From Pigmentiphaga litoralis (GTDB lineage: Bacteria; Pseudomonadota; Gammaproteobacteria; Burkholderiales; Burkholderiaceae_B), in contig NZ_JACCBP010000001.1 of NCBI RefSeq assembly GCF_013408655.1, positions 3,720,001 through 3,784,000 of the forward strand: DNA of 64,000 bases. Direction: 5' to 3'. The first letter of the stretch is position 1, and every line of letters starts with the position of its first letter. The notes below the pieces were generated by a model. It was not told where the DNA came from, did not search any database, and saw only the letters and a list, made by a program, of their open reading frames with translations. Made by a program: the position numbers and the translations under genes. Of this stretch, positions 53,062 through 61,813 are shown one piece after another.

Positions 53062-54042
53062 ATGAAACGTCGTCAGGTTCGCTCAAGTTGGTGGTTGTCA
53101 GCGCTATATATGGCGGCGGGGGTGGGCATGGTGGCGTGCAACGCCGCACACGCGGCCTTTCCCGATCGACCGATCTCAATCGTGGTGCCGTTCACCGCCG
53201 GCGGCGGCACGGATATCACCGCGCGGTTGCTGGCGCGCTCCATGGAGAAGGTTTCAGGCGCGCGTGTCATCGTCGTCAATCGCCCCGGAGCGGGCGGCGA
53301 AATCGGCATGGCATCCGTGGTCGATGCCCCGGCGGACGGCTACACGCTGGGGATCGTCAACACGCCCAACGCACTCACCATCCCGATCGAACGACCTGCC
53401 AAGTTCACCCTGGGCGGCTTTGATCTGCTGGCCAATATCGTCGATGACCCCGGCACCCTGAGCGTGCACGCCGACAGCGCGATCCGCACGCTCAACGATC
53501 TGATCCTTGCCGCGCGTGGCGCACCCGACACGCTCACTTACGGCACGGCGGGTATCGGGTCCGCGGGTCATATCTCGATGCTGCTGTTCCAGTCCGCAGC
53601 CGGCATCCGCCTGCGTCACATCCCGTTCAAAGGCACATCCGATGTGCGCACGGCATTGATCGGCAAACAGATCGATGTCGCCACGGCCAATCTTGGCGAG
53701 GCGCTGATGTTTGCGCGCGGCCAGCCCTGGCGAACGCTGGGGCAAATGAAGGCGCAGCGCTCGCCCATGGCCGCCGACGTCCCCACGTTTGCTGAAGCCG
53801 GCTATCCGGTCGAAAGCGGTTCGCTGCGTGGCCTGGGTGCGCCGAAAGGGCTCCCGCCAGACACGCTGGCCTCGTTGACGCGCATCATCGATGCCGCCAT
53901 GAACGACCCCGAATTCCGCGATGCGACCCGCAAAGCGGAGCAAGACATCCTGTACCTGAAGGGCGACGCTTACGCCACGACATTGCAGGGCATGGACACG
54001 CAGTTCCGGCAACTCTGGCAGACCTCGCCATGGAACCCGTGA
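53062..54042 (+). CDS. Bug/TctC-type receptor, first of a tandem pair
   Basis: 326-residue periplasmic receptor: signal peptide (to ~AHAA, 31), then FPDRPISIVVPFTAGGGTDITARLL, and TYGTAGIGSAGHISMLLF in lobe two. The ATG at 53062 follows AGAGG. It is strongly similar to the next gene: both have DGYTLGIVNTP, then IPIERPAK(F/Y)TL, DDPGT(L/I)SVHADS, GIGSAGHIS and SLRGLGAPKGLPP-type endings. It heads a seven-gene operon and should bind the operon's substrate, probably a small carboxylate or amide. No TctAB partners. Confidence 0.92.
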   Translation: MKRRQVRSSWWLSALYMAAGVGMVACNAAHAAFPDRPISIVVPFTAGGGTDITARLLARSMEKVSGARVIVVNRPGAGGEIGMASVVDAPADGYTLGIVNTPNALTIPIERPAKFTLGGFDLLANIVDDPGTLSVHADSAIRTLNDLILAARGAPDTLTYGTAGIGSAGHISMLLFQSAAGIRLRHIPFKGTSDVRTALIGKQIDVATANLGEALMFARGQPWRTLGQMKAQRSPMAADVPTFAEAGYPVESGSLRGLGAPKGLPPDTLASLTRIIDAAMNDPEFRDATRKAEQDILYLKGDAYATTLQGMDTQFRQLWQTSPWNP

Positions 54043-54098
54043 TGCCGCAGCGCGCCCTTGCCCCCGACCCGTCTCCTTCCTGTGCTGGAACCCTCGCC

Positions 54099-55064
54099 AT
54101 GACGACCCTCCCCGCCCGCCTGCCTGCCTGCCTGATGCTTGCCGTGCTCGCAACGCCCGCAGTGTGCCTTGCGGCCTACCCTGACCGCCCGATCAACCTC
54201 ATCGTCCCGTTTCCTGCTGGCGCGGGTACCGACATGACGGGCCGCACCATCGCGCAATGCATGGAAAAGACGATGCCTGGCGCCCAGGTCGTCGTCATGA
54301 ACCGGCCTGGCGCCAGCGGCGACATCGGTCTGGCGGCCCTCGCAGCCGCCGCGCCGGATGGCTACACGCTTGGCATCGTCAATACCCCCGGTGTCGTCAG
54401 CATTCCCATCGAGCGTCCAGCGAAATACACGCTCGACAGCTTCGACTTCATCGCCAACCTGGTGGACGATCCCGGCACGATCAGCGTGCACGCCGACAGC
54501 CCCATCCACAACATCAAGGATCTGGTGACCGCAGCGCGCGCCCGGCCCGACGCGGTCACCGTGGGCACGCAGGGCATCGGATCGGCGGGTCACATCAGCG
54601 CGCTGCTGCTCGAGCAATCGGCCGGCATCACGCTGTCACCCGTACCGTTTCAGGGTGCATCGCCGGCTCGCACCGCGCTGCTCGGCAAGGTCATCGACAG
54701 CACCATGGCGAACATGGGTGAGGCGATCACCTTCCAGGCCGGGCAGCCCTGGCGCATCCTCGGCGTCATGAGCGATACGCGCTCCCAACAATCCCCCGAC
54801 GTTCCGACTTTCCGCGAAGCGGGCTTCGACATCCTGGCGGGATCCATGCGAGGACTTGCCGCGCCCAAGGGCCTGCCGCCGCCAGTGCTCAGCACACTGA
54901 GCAAGGCGGTGGAGCAATGCAGCACCGACGCCGAGTTCGTCGATCGCGCCAAAAAGACCTTTCAGCCCCTGCGCTACCTGGGCCGTGACGAGTACGTCAG
55001 CAACCTGCGCCAGGTCGATACGCAGCTGCGTGCCCTCTGGAAGGTCAAACCCTGGAATCGTTGA
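54099..55064 (+). CDS. Bug/TctC-type receptor, second of a tandem pair
   Basis: 321-residue paralogue of the preceding gene, 56 nt downstream: signal to ~CLAA (25), YPDRPINLIVPFPAGAGTDMTGRT, VTVGTQGIGSAGHIS. Many long identical blocks with the first receptor show a tandem duplication followed by divergence in the ligand-lobe residues, so the two may bind different forms of one substrate (for example ring-closed and ring-open). The start at 54099 was chosen over an earlier ATG at 54030 that overlaps the previous gene and lacks a signal peptide. Confidence 0.92.
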   Translation: MTTLPARLPACLMLAVLATPAVCLAAYPDRPINLIVPFPAGAGTDMTGRTIAQCMEKTMPGAQVVVMNRPGASGDIGLAALAAAAPDGYTLGIVNTPGVVSIPIERPAKYTLDSFDFIANLVDDPGTISVHADSPIHNIKDLVTAARARPDAVTVGTQGIGSAGHISALLLEQSAGITLSPVPFQGASPARTALLGKVIDSTMANMGEAITFQAGQPWRILGVMSDTRSQQSPDVPTFREAGFDILAGSMRGLAAPKGLPPPVLSTLSKAVEQCSTDAEFVDRAKKTFQPLRYLGRDEYVSNLRQVDTQLRALWKVKPWNR

Positions 55065-55107
55065 CGACAGCAACATTCCTTCACTCCCTACTTTCAGGAA
55101 GTCCCTC

Positions 55108-55887
55108 TTGAGAACCGACCACAGCACCTATTCCGACATCCGCGCCTATCTGGAATCGCACGACACCGTACTGATCCCGGTTGGCGCCACCGAACAGTAC
55201 GGCAATCACCTGGCGACGGGCGCCGAACTGCGCATCTGCGAAATGATGGCGACCGAGGTCGGCGCCGCCACTGGCCTGGCTGTCACGCCCATCATCCCGG
55301 TGAATTACTCCGCCATGTTTCTCGACTACCCGGGAACGCTGTCCGTCTCGATGTCCACGCTGGAAGCCTATCTGGGCGAGATGTGCGATGCGCTCGCCAG
55401 CCAGGGCTTCCGACATTTCTTTTTCGTCAATATCCACGCCGGCTCGCTGGGTCCGATCGAAAGCGTGTGCCGCATGTTGAGGCGGAACTACGACGCGGTT
55501 GGCGGCACCATCGATATCTTCAGTGTCATGCGGGATGTGGGCGGCGGGGCGTTCACGACCTCGCAAGCGCCGTCGGGCCATGCCTCGGAAATGGTGACCT
55601 CGGTCGCGCTTGCCAAATGTCCCGACCTGGTCTTCATGGACCGCGCCAAGGCGACGCCTGCGCTGCGCGCGTTCACGGAAGGCGTAAAGACCGTATCGAG
55701 CGGCAAGGTCACGTTGGGCAAGTCGAGCTTTTCCGTCTTCAGCGACATCAGCGACTACGCCCCCATCGGCACCCAGGGCGATCCCACGGGTGCAACGGCC
55801 GACGCCGGGGCGCGCATCTGGGATGCCACGCTCGCCTACATGAGCGACGCCGCCACCCACTTCAGCAAGATGTCTTTCGCGGCCTGA
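55108..55887 (+). CDS. Creatininase-family amidohydrolase with altered metal ligands
   Basis: 259-residue creatininase-family protein: VLIPVGATEQYGNHLATGAE (~21-40), VNIHAGSLGP (~108-117), SGHASEMVTS. Creatininase binds two metals through E34, H36, D45, H120 and E122. Here the same region reads E29-Q-Y31 (Tyr for His), E40 (Glu for Asp) and N-I-H110-A-G, so two ligands are replaced. A TTG start at 55108 is used, with CAGGAAG upstream; no ATG fits. It is expected to open or close a cyclic amide such as a lactam or creatinine-like ring. Confidence 0.8.
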   Translation: MRTDHSTYSDIRAYLESHDTVLIPVGATEQYGNHLATGAELRICEMMATEVGAATGLAVTPIIPVNYSAMFLDYPGTLSVSMSTLEAYLGEMCDALASQGFRHFFFVNIHAGSLGPIESVCRMLRRNYDAVGGTIDIFSVMRDVGGGAFTTSQAPSGHASEMVTSVALAKCPDLVFMDRAKATPALRAFTEGVKTVSSGKVTLGKSSFSVFSDISDYAPIGTQGDPTGATADAGARIWDATLAYMSDAATHFSKMSFAA

Positions 55888-55900
55888 CCGGAGCCTTTCC

Positions 55901-56698
55901 ATGCGCATGAACCCTCTCAAAGCCTTATGGGCGGACCGCAAGCCCGCTTTCGGCACCTGGTCCACCCTGGTCCATCATCCTCGCTTCATGAAACTCCTGG
56001 CCGTCACGGGACTCGACTTCGTGATCCTGGAAATGGAGCACTCGGACTTCACGATCGGCGAAGTCGGCACCTTGTGCCTGATGGCCCGGGAAGCAGGCAT
56101 CGTGCCGATCGTCCGGCCCGCCGGCTTGCAGCCGCACGACTACACCCGGCCGCTCGACGCCGGCGCGATGGGTCTGCTCCTGCCCAATGTCGAGACCGCC
56201 GAGCAGCTCGAATCCATTCTTTCCGTGACCAAGTTCTACCCGCGCGGCAAACGCATCCTGAATCTTCGGGGCCCGCATACCGACTATGTTCGCCTGACCG
56301 AACCGCTGCAGCAGATCGAGACGCTCAACGACCAGACACTGACGATTGCCATGATCGAGTCGCAGGTCGGCCTCGACAACCTGGATGCGATCTGCGCGGT
56401 GCAAGGCCTGGATGCCGTGATGGTGGGTCCGGACGATCTGTCGCAGGACCTGGGTGTGCCCGGCGACATGACGCATCCGACCCTAATTGCTGCGCTGGAA
56501 CAGGTGATCGCCGCGTGCGAGGCGCGCGATGTGCCCTGGGGCTTCAGTTGCCAGGACCGCACGTCCGCCGAACGCTGGATCAAACGAGGCATCCGCTGGA
56601 TGCCCTATGCCAATGACGCCGCCGCGTTGTTCAACACATTCAGTTCGGCGGCGGCCGATCTCAAGACGATGTCCGGTCGCCAAGGAGTTGCCTCATGA
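55901..56698 (+). CDS. HpcH/HpaI-family class II aldolase
   Basis: 265-residue TIM-barrel aldolase that cleaves 4-hydroxy-2-oxo acids to pyruvate and an aldehyde (or the reverse). Motifs: FVILEMEHSDFTIGE, PIVRPAG, MGLLLPNVETAEQ, metal ligands E in AMIESQVG and D in VMVGPDDLSQDLG. GGAG ribosome site. Its stop overlaps the next ATG. It supplies the carbon-carbon cleavage step of the operon. Confidence 0.88.
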   Translation: MRMNPLKALWADRKPAFGTWSTLVHHPRFMKLLAVTGLDFVILEMEHSDFTIGEVGTLCLMAREAGIVPIVRPAGLQPHDYTRPLDAGAMGLLLPNVETAEQLESILSVTKFYPRGKRILNLRGPHTDYVRLTEPLQQIETLNDQTLTIAMIESQVGLDNLDAICAVQGLDAVMVGPDDLSQDLGVPGDMTHPTLIAALEQVIAACEARDVPWGFSCQDRTSAERWIKRGIRWMPYANDAAALFNTFSSAAADLKTMSGRQGVAS

Positions 56699-57495
56699 AA
56701 GCCGTTTCGCTGTATAGCCCCTATGGCTGGAAAGCCAAGATCGGCCTGATCGTGCCGTCCACCAATACGATCAACGAACCTGAGTTCTGGCGCCTTGCGT
56801 CCGATGGCGTAACGATCCACACCGCCCGGGCACTGCTGCTGGGCCCCGCAACGGAAGCGTCGTATTTTGCAATGGCTGCCGCCGTCGATGGCGCTGCCGA
56901 AGAGATCGCCACCGCCGAGGTGGACGTCGTCGCCTATGGCTGCACCTCGGGATCCATCATCTGCCCGCTTCCGGAGCTCATCCAGAACATGGCGGAGAAG
57001 ACCGGGCGGCCGGCCATCGCCACGGCCGGCGCTGTCGTGGCCGCCTTGCGCGCCCTGGGCGTCACGCGCATTGCCCTGGGAACACCCTACGTCGATTTCG
57101 TGAACCAGGCCGAAGTGAAATTCCTGGAAGATTACGGCTTCAGCGTCACGTCCATGCATGGACTGGAACTGGGCCAGACACAGGAAGAGCGCCGAGGCAT
57201 CGGCCGCGTCCCCCCTGAGGCCGTGTTCCGGATGGCACGTGCCATCGATCGGCCCGACGCCCAAGCCATCTTCATTTCGTGCACCAATCTTGCGACGCTG
57301 GATGTGATCGCCGACATCGAACGGGAGCTCGGCAAACCGGTTGTCACCAGCAACCAGGCATGTTTCTGGGCGTGCATGCGACTGCTCGGCCTCAAGACAC
57401 CCACCGTGGGTTATGGCACCCTACTCGAACATTACCTGGACCCTATCGGGCCGGCCGACTGGGCCGTCGCCCCACCGACACGCAAGGCTGCATGA
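56695..57495 (+). CDS. Maleate isomerase / Asp-Glu racemase-superfamily protein
   Basis: 266-residue enzyme of the maleate cis-trans isomerase/arylmalonate decarboxylase group: IGLIVPSTNTINEPEFW (~17-33), C83 in AYGCTSGS and C196 in FISCTNLAT, the two active-site-type cysteines. In this family one Cys attacks a maleate-like double bond. AAGGAG ribosome site; start overlaps the aldolase stop (ATGA) and its own stop overlaps the next start. Maleate isomerisation, hydantoin racemisation or malonate decarboxylation are all possible. Confidence 0.85.
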   Translation: MKAVSLYSPYGWKAKIGLIVPSTNTINEPEFWRLASDGVTIHTARALLLGPATEASYFAMAAAVDGAAEEIATAEVDVVAYGCTSGSIICPLPELIQNMAEKTGRPAIATAGAVVAALRALGVTRIALGTPYVDFVNQAEVKFLEDYGFSVTSMHGLELGQTQEERRGIGRVPPEAVFRMARAIDRPDAQAIFISCTNLATLDVIADIERELGKPVVTSNQACFWACMRLLGLKTPTVGYGTLLEHYLDPIGPADWAVAPPTRKAA

Positions 57496-58775
57496 CGACT
57501 TCTTCTCTCCCCCTGCCCGACATCACCCTCGCCAGCACGCTCTTCGACACACTGAGGCGCGACAGTTTCGATGGCACCGGCATCACCCGCGACAGCTATG
57601 GCAAGGGTGAACAGGCGGCTCACGATCTGATCATCCGCACCGCCCGGTCACTCGACCTCGAGGTGGCCGTGGATGGCACGCGCAATCTGTATGTGACGCT
57701 GCCGGGCGCCGACCGTTCGGCCCAGTGCACCATGACGGGATCCCACCTGGACTCGGTTCCGGCTGGCGGCAATTACGACGGCGCCGCAGGCGTGGTGGCC
57801 GGCATGGCCGTGCTGGCGGGCTGGCGCGCTGCCGGACGCACGCCGCCCCATGACATCACTGTGATGGGCGTCCGGGCCGAAGAGAGCACCTGGTTCCCCT
57901 ACTCGTACCTGGGGAGCAAGGGTGCGTTCGGCCAGATCGACCGCGACGCTGTCCTGGCGCTCCAGCGCAGCGACACCGGCCGAAGCCTGGCAAGTCACCT
58001 TGCCGATTGCGGCGGCGATCCCGCCACGTTTGGCCAGGCCTGGTTGTCGCCGGGCCGTATCGCCCGGTTTGTGGAGCTGCATATCGAGCAGGGCCCGGTA
58101 TTGATCGAAGCCGGTCTGCCGGTCGGTGTCGTGACCGGAATCCGCGGCGCGATCCGGTATCGCGATGCGCGTGCGCTTGGCACCTATGCGCATTCGGGCG
58201 CCGTCCCCAGGCGCAGCCGCCATGATGCCGTCCGTGCGGCAGCCTTGTTCATCGCGGCTATCGACCAGGATTGGGAGCAGCTGGAACACGAAGGCCGCGA
58301 TCTGGTGATCACCTTCGGCAAGCTCTCGACCAACCCGGCGCAGCATGCGTTCAGCAAAGTGGCCGGCGAGATCGACATCTGCATGGATATCCGCAGTCTG
58401 GATCCGCAGACGCTGATCGAGGTCGATGCGCTGCTGGCGCGACGCGCCGCCGAGATTGCCGACCTTGCGCGCGTCGAGTTCATGCTTGGCGAACGCACCG
58501 GTTCGGCGCCCGCCGTGATGGACCCGGCCATCATTGCGCAGCTGTCGAAGTCCGCCGAAGCCTTTGGCATTCCCGCCATGCCCATGGCCAGCGGTGCCGG
58601 CCATGACGCGGCCGTCTTTGCACAGAACGGCATTCCGACCGGAATGATCTTCGTGCGCAACGACCGCGGATCGCACAACCCCGAAGAATCCATGGACCTG
58701 GATGACTTTGCACTGGGCGCGCGGCTGCTTGCCGACGCCCTGTGCCCGTCCGGGTCCGCCTTGCAGGAACGCTGA
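57492..58775 (+). CDS. M20-family Zn hydrolase (N-carbamoyl amino acid amidase/ureidoacid type)
   Basis: 427-residue amidase of the beta-ureidopropionase/N-carbamoyl-L-amino-acid hydrolase/allantoate amidohydrolase family. Zn ligands: H in GSHLDSV, D in NYDGAAGV, E in VRAEEST, H in ELHIEQG, H in DRGSHNPEE. It removes a carbamoyl or similar group, releasing ammonia and CO2. The ATG overlaps the previous stop (ATGA). A longer in-frame reading back to 57279 is antisense-free but runs through the previous gene and is rejected. Confidence 0.88.
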   Translation: MTTSSLPLPDITLASTLFDTLRRDSFDGTGITRDSYGKGEQAAHDLIIRTARSLDLEVAVDGTRNLYVTLPGADRSAQCTMTGSHLDSVPAGGNYDGAAGVVAGMAVLAGWRAAGRTPPHDITVMGVRAEESTWFPYSYLGSKGAFGQIDRDAVLALQRSDTGRSLASHLADCGGDPATFGQAWLSPGRIARFVELHIEQGPVLIEAGLPVGVVTGIRGAIRYRDARALGTYAHSGAVPRRSRHDAVRAAALFIAAIDQDWEQLEHEGRDLVITFGKLSTNPAQHAFSKVAGEIDICMDIRSLDPQTLIEVDALLARRAAEIADLARVEFMLGERTGSAPAVMDPAIIAQLSKSAEAFGIPAMPMASGAGHDAAVFAQNGIPTGMIFVRNDRGSHNPEESMDLDDFALGARLLADALCPSGSALQER

Positions 58776-59761
58776 TGCCCGTCTGCCTGATTGTCCAACC
58801 CATCCATCCGAGCGGCGTCGAACGCCTGACTGCGGCCGGCGTCGAGTGCCGCATGGCATCGTCCCCCGACATGGCGACCGTTGCGCGCGAGATCGCGGAC
58901 TGCGACGCGGTCATCACGCGGAACGCGGGGCTCGACACAGCGGCCATCACCGCGGCCCGCCGGCTTCAGGTCATCGCCAACCATGGCATCGGCACGAACA
59001 AGATCGACGTGGCACACGCGACGGACCTGGCCATTCCGATTATCTTCACGCCCTCGGCCAACGCCCGATCCGTGGCCGAACACGCCATCATGATGGCGCT
59101 GGCAGTGGGCAAGCGGCTGCTGCCAAGCGACCACGCGGTGCGCACGGGTGACTGGGACTACCGCTATCAGCCCGGCCTGCAGGAACTCTTCGGCAAGACG
59201 CTGGGCATCGTCGGCTTTGGCACCATCGGGCGACTGACCGCCGATATCGCATCGAAGGGCTTTGGCATGCGCGTGGTGGTGCATTCGCCTTCGGCAGAAG
59301 ACGCCATGCTTGCCGCCCATGATGCCGAGCGCTGCGGGACGCTTGACGACCTGCTCGCACAATCCGATGTCGTGTCCCTGCATCAGCCTTCGCGTCTGGA
59401 TACCCGTCACCTGATCAATGCCCGCACTTTGGCATTGATGCGCCCCACTGCCATTCTGGTGAACACGGCTCGCGCTGATCTGATCGACACCGCGGCGCTG
59501 GTGGCGGCGCTGGAATCCGGGCAGATCGCAGGCGCGGGGCTGGATGTGTTCGACCAGGAGCCTCTGGCCGCCGACTCGCCACTGCAGCACCTGTCGCGTG
59601 TGGTCATGACCCCCCACACCGCGGGCGGCACCGATGAAGCGTTGAAAGCCGCGGCGGACCAATGCGCCGACCAGATCCTGCAGGTGCTGGCCGGTCAACG
59701 CCCTGCCCATCTGGTGCGGCCGGCAATCTGGGACCGGCGGCGCACGCAAACAGGCGCATGA
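58775..59761 (+). CDS. D-2-hydroxyacid dehydrogenase
   Basis: 328-residue NAD-dependent oxidoreductase: Rossmann GFGTIGR (~147-153), catalytic Arg in NTARADLID, Glu in FDQEPLA, His in TPHTAGG. NTARADL replaces the usual NTARG, a variant seen in some 2-hydroxyacid dehydrogenases. The ATG overlaps the previous stop (TGATG). Last gene of the operon; it could interconvert a 2-oxo acid product of the aldolase and its D-hydroxy form. Confidence 0.88.
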   Translation: MPVCLIVQPIHPSGVERLTAAGVECRMASSPDMATVAREIADCDAVITRNAGLDTAAITAARRLQVIANHGIGTNKIDVAHATDLAIPIIFTPSANARSVAEHAIMMALAVGKRLLPSDHAVRTGDWDYRYQPGLQELFGKTLGIVGFGTIGRLTADIASKGFGMRVVVHSPSAEDAMLAAHDAERCGTLDDLLAQSDVVSLHQPSRLDTRHLINARTLALMRPTAILVNTARADLIDTAALVAALESGQIAGAGLDVFDQEPLAADSPLQHLSRVVMTPHTAGGTDEALKAAADQCADQILQVLAGQRPAHLVRPAIWDRRRTQTGA

Positions 59762-59878
59762 CCCCCTTGCCGCGCCGCGCCCGACTGTTGCGCCGTTCCA
59801 TCCTGTCACCACTGGCCCGCACGCCCTGACGGGCGACCCGCTACCATACTGGACGGCTCGCGGAAGGCGGGTGCGGGA

Positions 59879-61813
59879 GTGTGGCGGGGCATGGTGCGAC
59901 GGAATAACAAGAACGGCGGCAGGACGAAGGGACGGCGTTGGACCAGCGGGTGGTGTGCCCTGCTGGTTGCATGGCTGTGGATGTCGATGATGGCGATCGC
60001 GCCTGCCACGGCGGTGGCGGCGACGGCGCCTGCCGCCGCCGTCGCCCCGCTTCCCTTCGATGGGGGTGGCGACGCGATGCGCGTCGGACCGCACGCGCAG
60101 GTCTTTGAAGATACCCGCGGCGATCTGACCTTCGCACAGTTGCGATCGACAACGACCGGCTGGCGCGCGGCGCCGCTCGACACCTTCAATTTCGGGGTAT
60201 CGACATCCGTCTTTTGGGTGCGCGCCAGCGTGCACAACATCACGGCGGGGCCGCTGCGGATGGTGGTCGACCTGGGCACGCCCAACATGGACTACGTCGA
60301 TGCCTATGTCGTGGCGGCGGATGGGCAGGTGCGCCAGCAGGTGCATACCGGGGACCGGCTGCCCTTTTCGACACGGGGCATTCACGACCGCACCCTGGCC
60401 TTTGCCCACACGCTGAACGGCAACGAGACGGTGGATGTGTATCTGCGGGTCGCGACGCATGACGGCCTGTTCGAGCTGATGCCCTTGCGGGTCTTTGGCA
60501 CCAAGGGGTTTGTCGAACACACCCATGATGAAAACCTGTTGATCAGCCTGTTCCACGGCGGGCTGATCGTGCTGGTGCTCTACAACCTGTTCCTGTTCGT
60601 GTCGACGCGCGAAAAGAACTTTGGCCTGTATGTCGTGTACCTGGTCGTGTTCCTGATCAACAGCTTTGCGTTCCGCGGCTTTGACATGGAACATCTGTGG
60701 CCGGACTCGCCCCGTCTGCACAACATTGTGGTGGGCGTCAGCGCCAGCCTGATCTTCGCCAGCGGCGGCGCTTTCACGATGGCCTATCTGCACTTGCGCC
60801 GCAAGACCACGCCGTGGGTCTGGCAAGTGGCGGCGGCGCTGATCGCGGCCAATATGTGCGGGGCCTTGCTGGGGCTGTTCGACTTCTACACCCTGGCGGC
60901 GGGCTTTGCGGCGATCTTTGGGTTGGCGCTGGTGCTGTTCCTGTACGTGACGGCGGCCGTGCTGGCGGTGCGCGACGTGCGCGAGGCGCGCTTCGTGGTG
61001 ATGGCCTTTACGGCGCTGATCTGCAGTGCGGTCCTGTATTACCTGCAGTTGCTTGATGTGTTGCCCGCCACGCGTGTCAGCTTCTGGGCCATGCTGGCCG
61101 GATCGTGGATCGAACTGATGGTGCTGGGCTTCGGACTGGCCGACGCCATGAACACGCTCAAGACGCAGAAGCTGCAGGCGGAACGCGCGGCGCGCGAGAA
61201 CCAGGAGGCCATGGCGCTGCGCCTGGAAAAGCGGGTGGTGGAGCGCACGCTGGAACTGGCCGAGGCCAATCGACAGCTCAGTACACTGTCAATTACCGAT
61301 GAGCTGACCGGTGCCTACAACCGGCGCCATTTCGATCAGCAGTGCGCGCAGCGCCTGGCCCATCGCGGGCGGGGCGAGCCGATCGCGCTTTGCATCTTCG
61401 ACATCGATCTCTTTAAGCAATACAACGACCGCTACGGCCACGTGGCTGGCGATGCCGTGTTGCGGCGCTTCAGCCATGCCGTGCTATCGGTGCTGCATCC
61501 GGAAGGTCACCCGTTGTTCCGGCTGGGCGGCGAGGAATTCGCGACGCTGTTCACGACGCCGACCGAGGCGGAAGCCGATGCGCTGGCGCATCGGTTGCGC
61601 GAGACCGTCAATGCGCTGGCCTTGCCGCATGCGGACAGCCCGCGCGGCATCGTGACCGCAAGCTTCGGCGTGGCATGGTGGGGCGGCGAGGCGCTGGACG
61701 ATCTGACGCCCGAGGTGCTGTACGCCGCGGCCGACCGGCTGCTGTATGAAGCCAAGCGCGGCGGGCGGGACCGGGTGGTGGTGCACACGCAGCCACCGGT
61801 GCCGCGAGCTTAG
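59879..61813 (+). CDS. 7TMR-DISM diguanylate cyclase (GGDEF)
   Basis: 644-residue membrane sensor that makes cyclic di-GMP. A signal-like hydrophobic segment (~27-50) precedes a periplasmic 7TMR-DISM extracellular domain (~60-210), seven TM helices (~220-425), a coiled coil (~428-468) and a GGDEF domain with active motif GGEEF (550-554). The inhibitory RxxD I-site expected just before the motif is absent, so product inhibition is unlikely. GTG at 59879; an ATG at 59891 is an alternative. No neighbouring partner. Confidence 0.9.
   Translation: MWRGMVRRNNKNGGRTKGRRWTSGWCALLVAWLWMSMMAIAPATAVAATAPAAAVAPLPFDGGGDAMRVGPHAQVFEDTRGDLTFAQLRSTTTGWRAAPLDTFNFGVSTSVFWVRASVHNITAGPLRMVVDLGTPNMDYVDAYVVAADGQVRQQVHTGDRLPFSTRGIHDRTLAFAHTLNGNETVDVYLRVATHDGLFELMPLRVFGTKGFVEHTHDENLLISLFHGGLIVLVLYNLFLFVSTREKNFGLYVVYLVVFLINSFAFRGFDMEHLWPDSPRLHNIVVGVSASLIFASGGAFTMAYLHLRRKTTPWVWQVAAALIAANMCGALLGLFDFYTLAAGFAAIFGLALVLFLYVTAAVLAVRDVREARFVVMAFTALICSAVLYYLQLLDVLPATRVSFWAMLAGSWIELMVLGFGLADAMNTLKTQKLQAERAARENQEAMALRLEKRVVERTLELAEANRQLSTLSITDELTGAYNRRHFDQQCAQRLAHRGRGEPIALCIFDIDLFKQYNDRYGHVAGDAVLRRFSHAVLSVLHPEGHPLFRLGGEEFATLFTTPTEAEADALAHRLRETVNALALPHADSPRGIVTASFGVAWWGGEALDDLTPEVLYAAADRLLYEAKRGGRDRVVVHTQPPVPRA

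Noticed and set aside
58184..60826. 880-codon open frame on the minus strand
   Set aside because: It is antisense to the carbamoylase, dehydrogenase and diguanylate cyclase genes, all of which have clear motifs. Long antisense frames are expected at this GC content.
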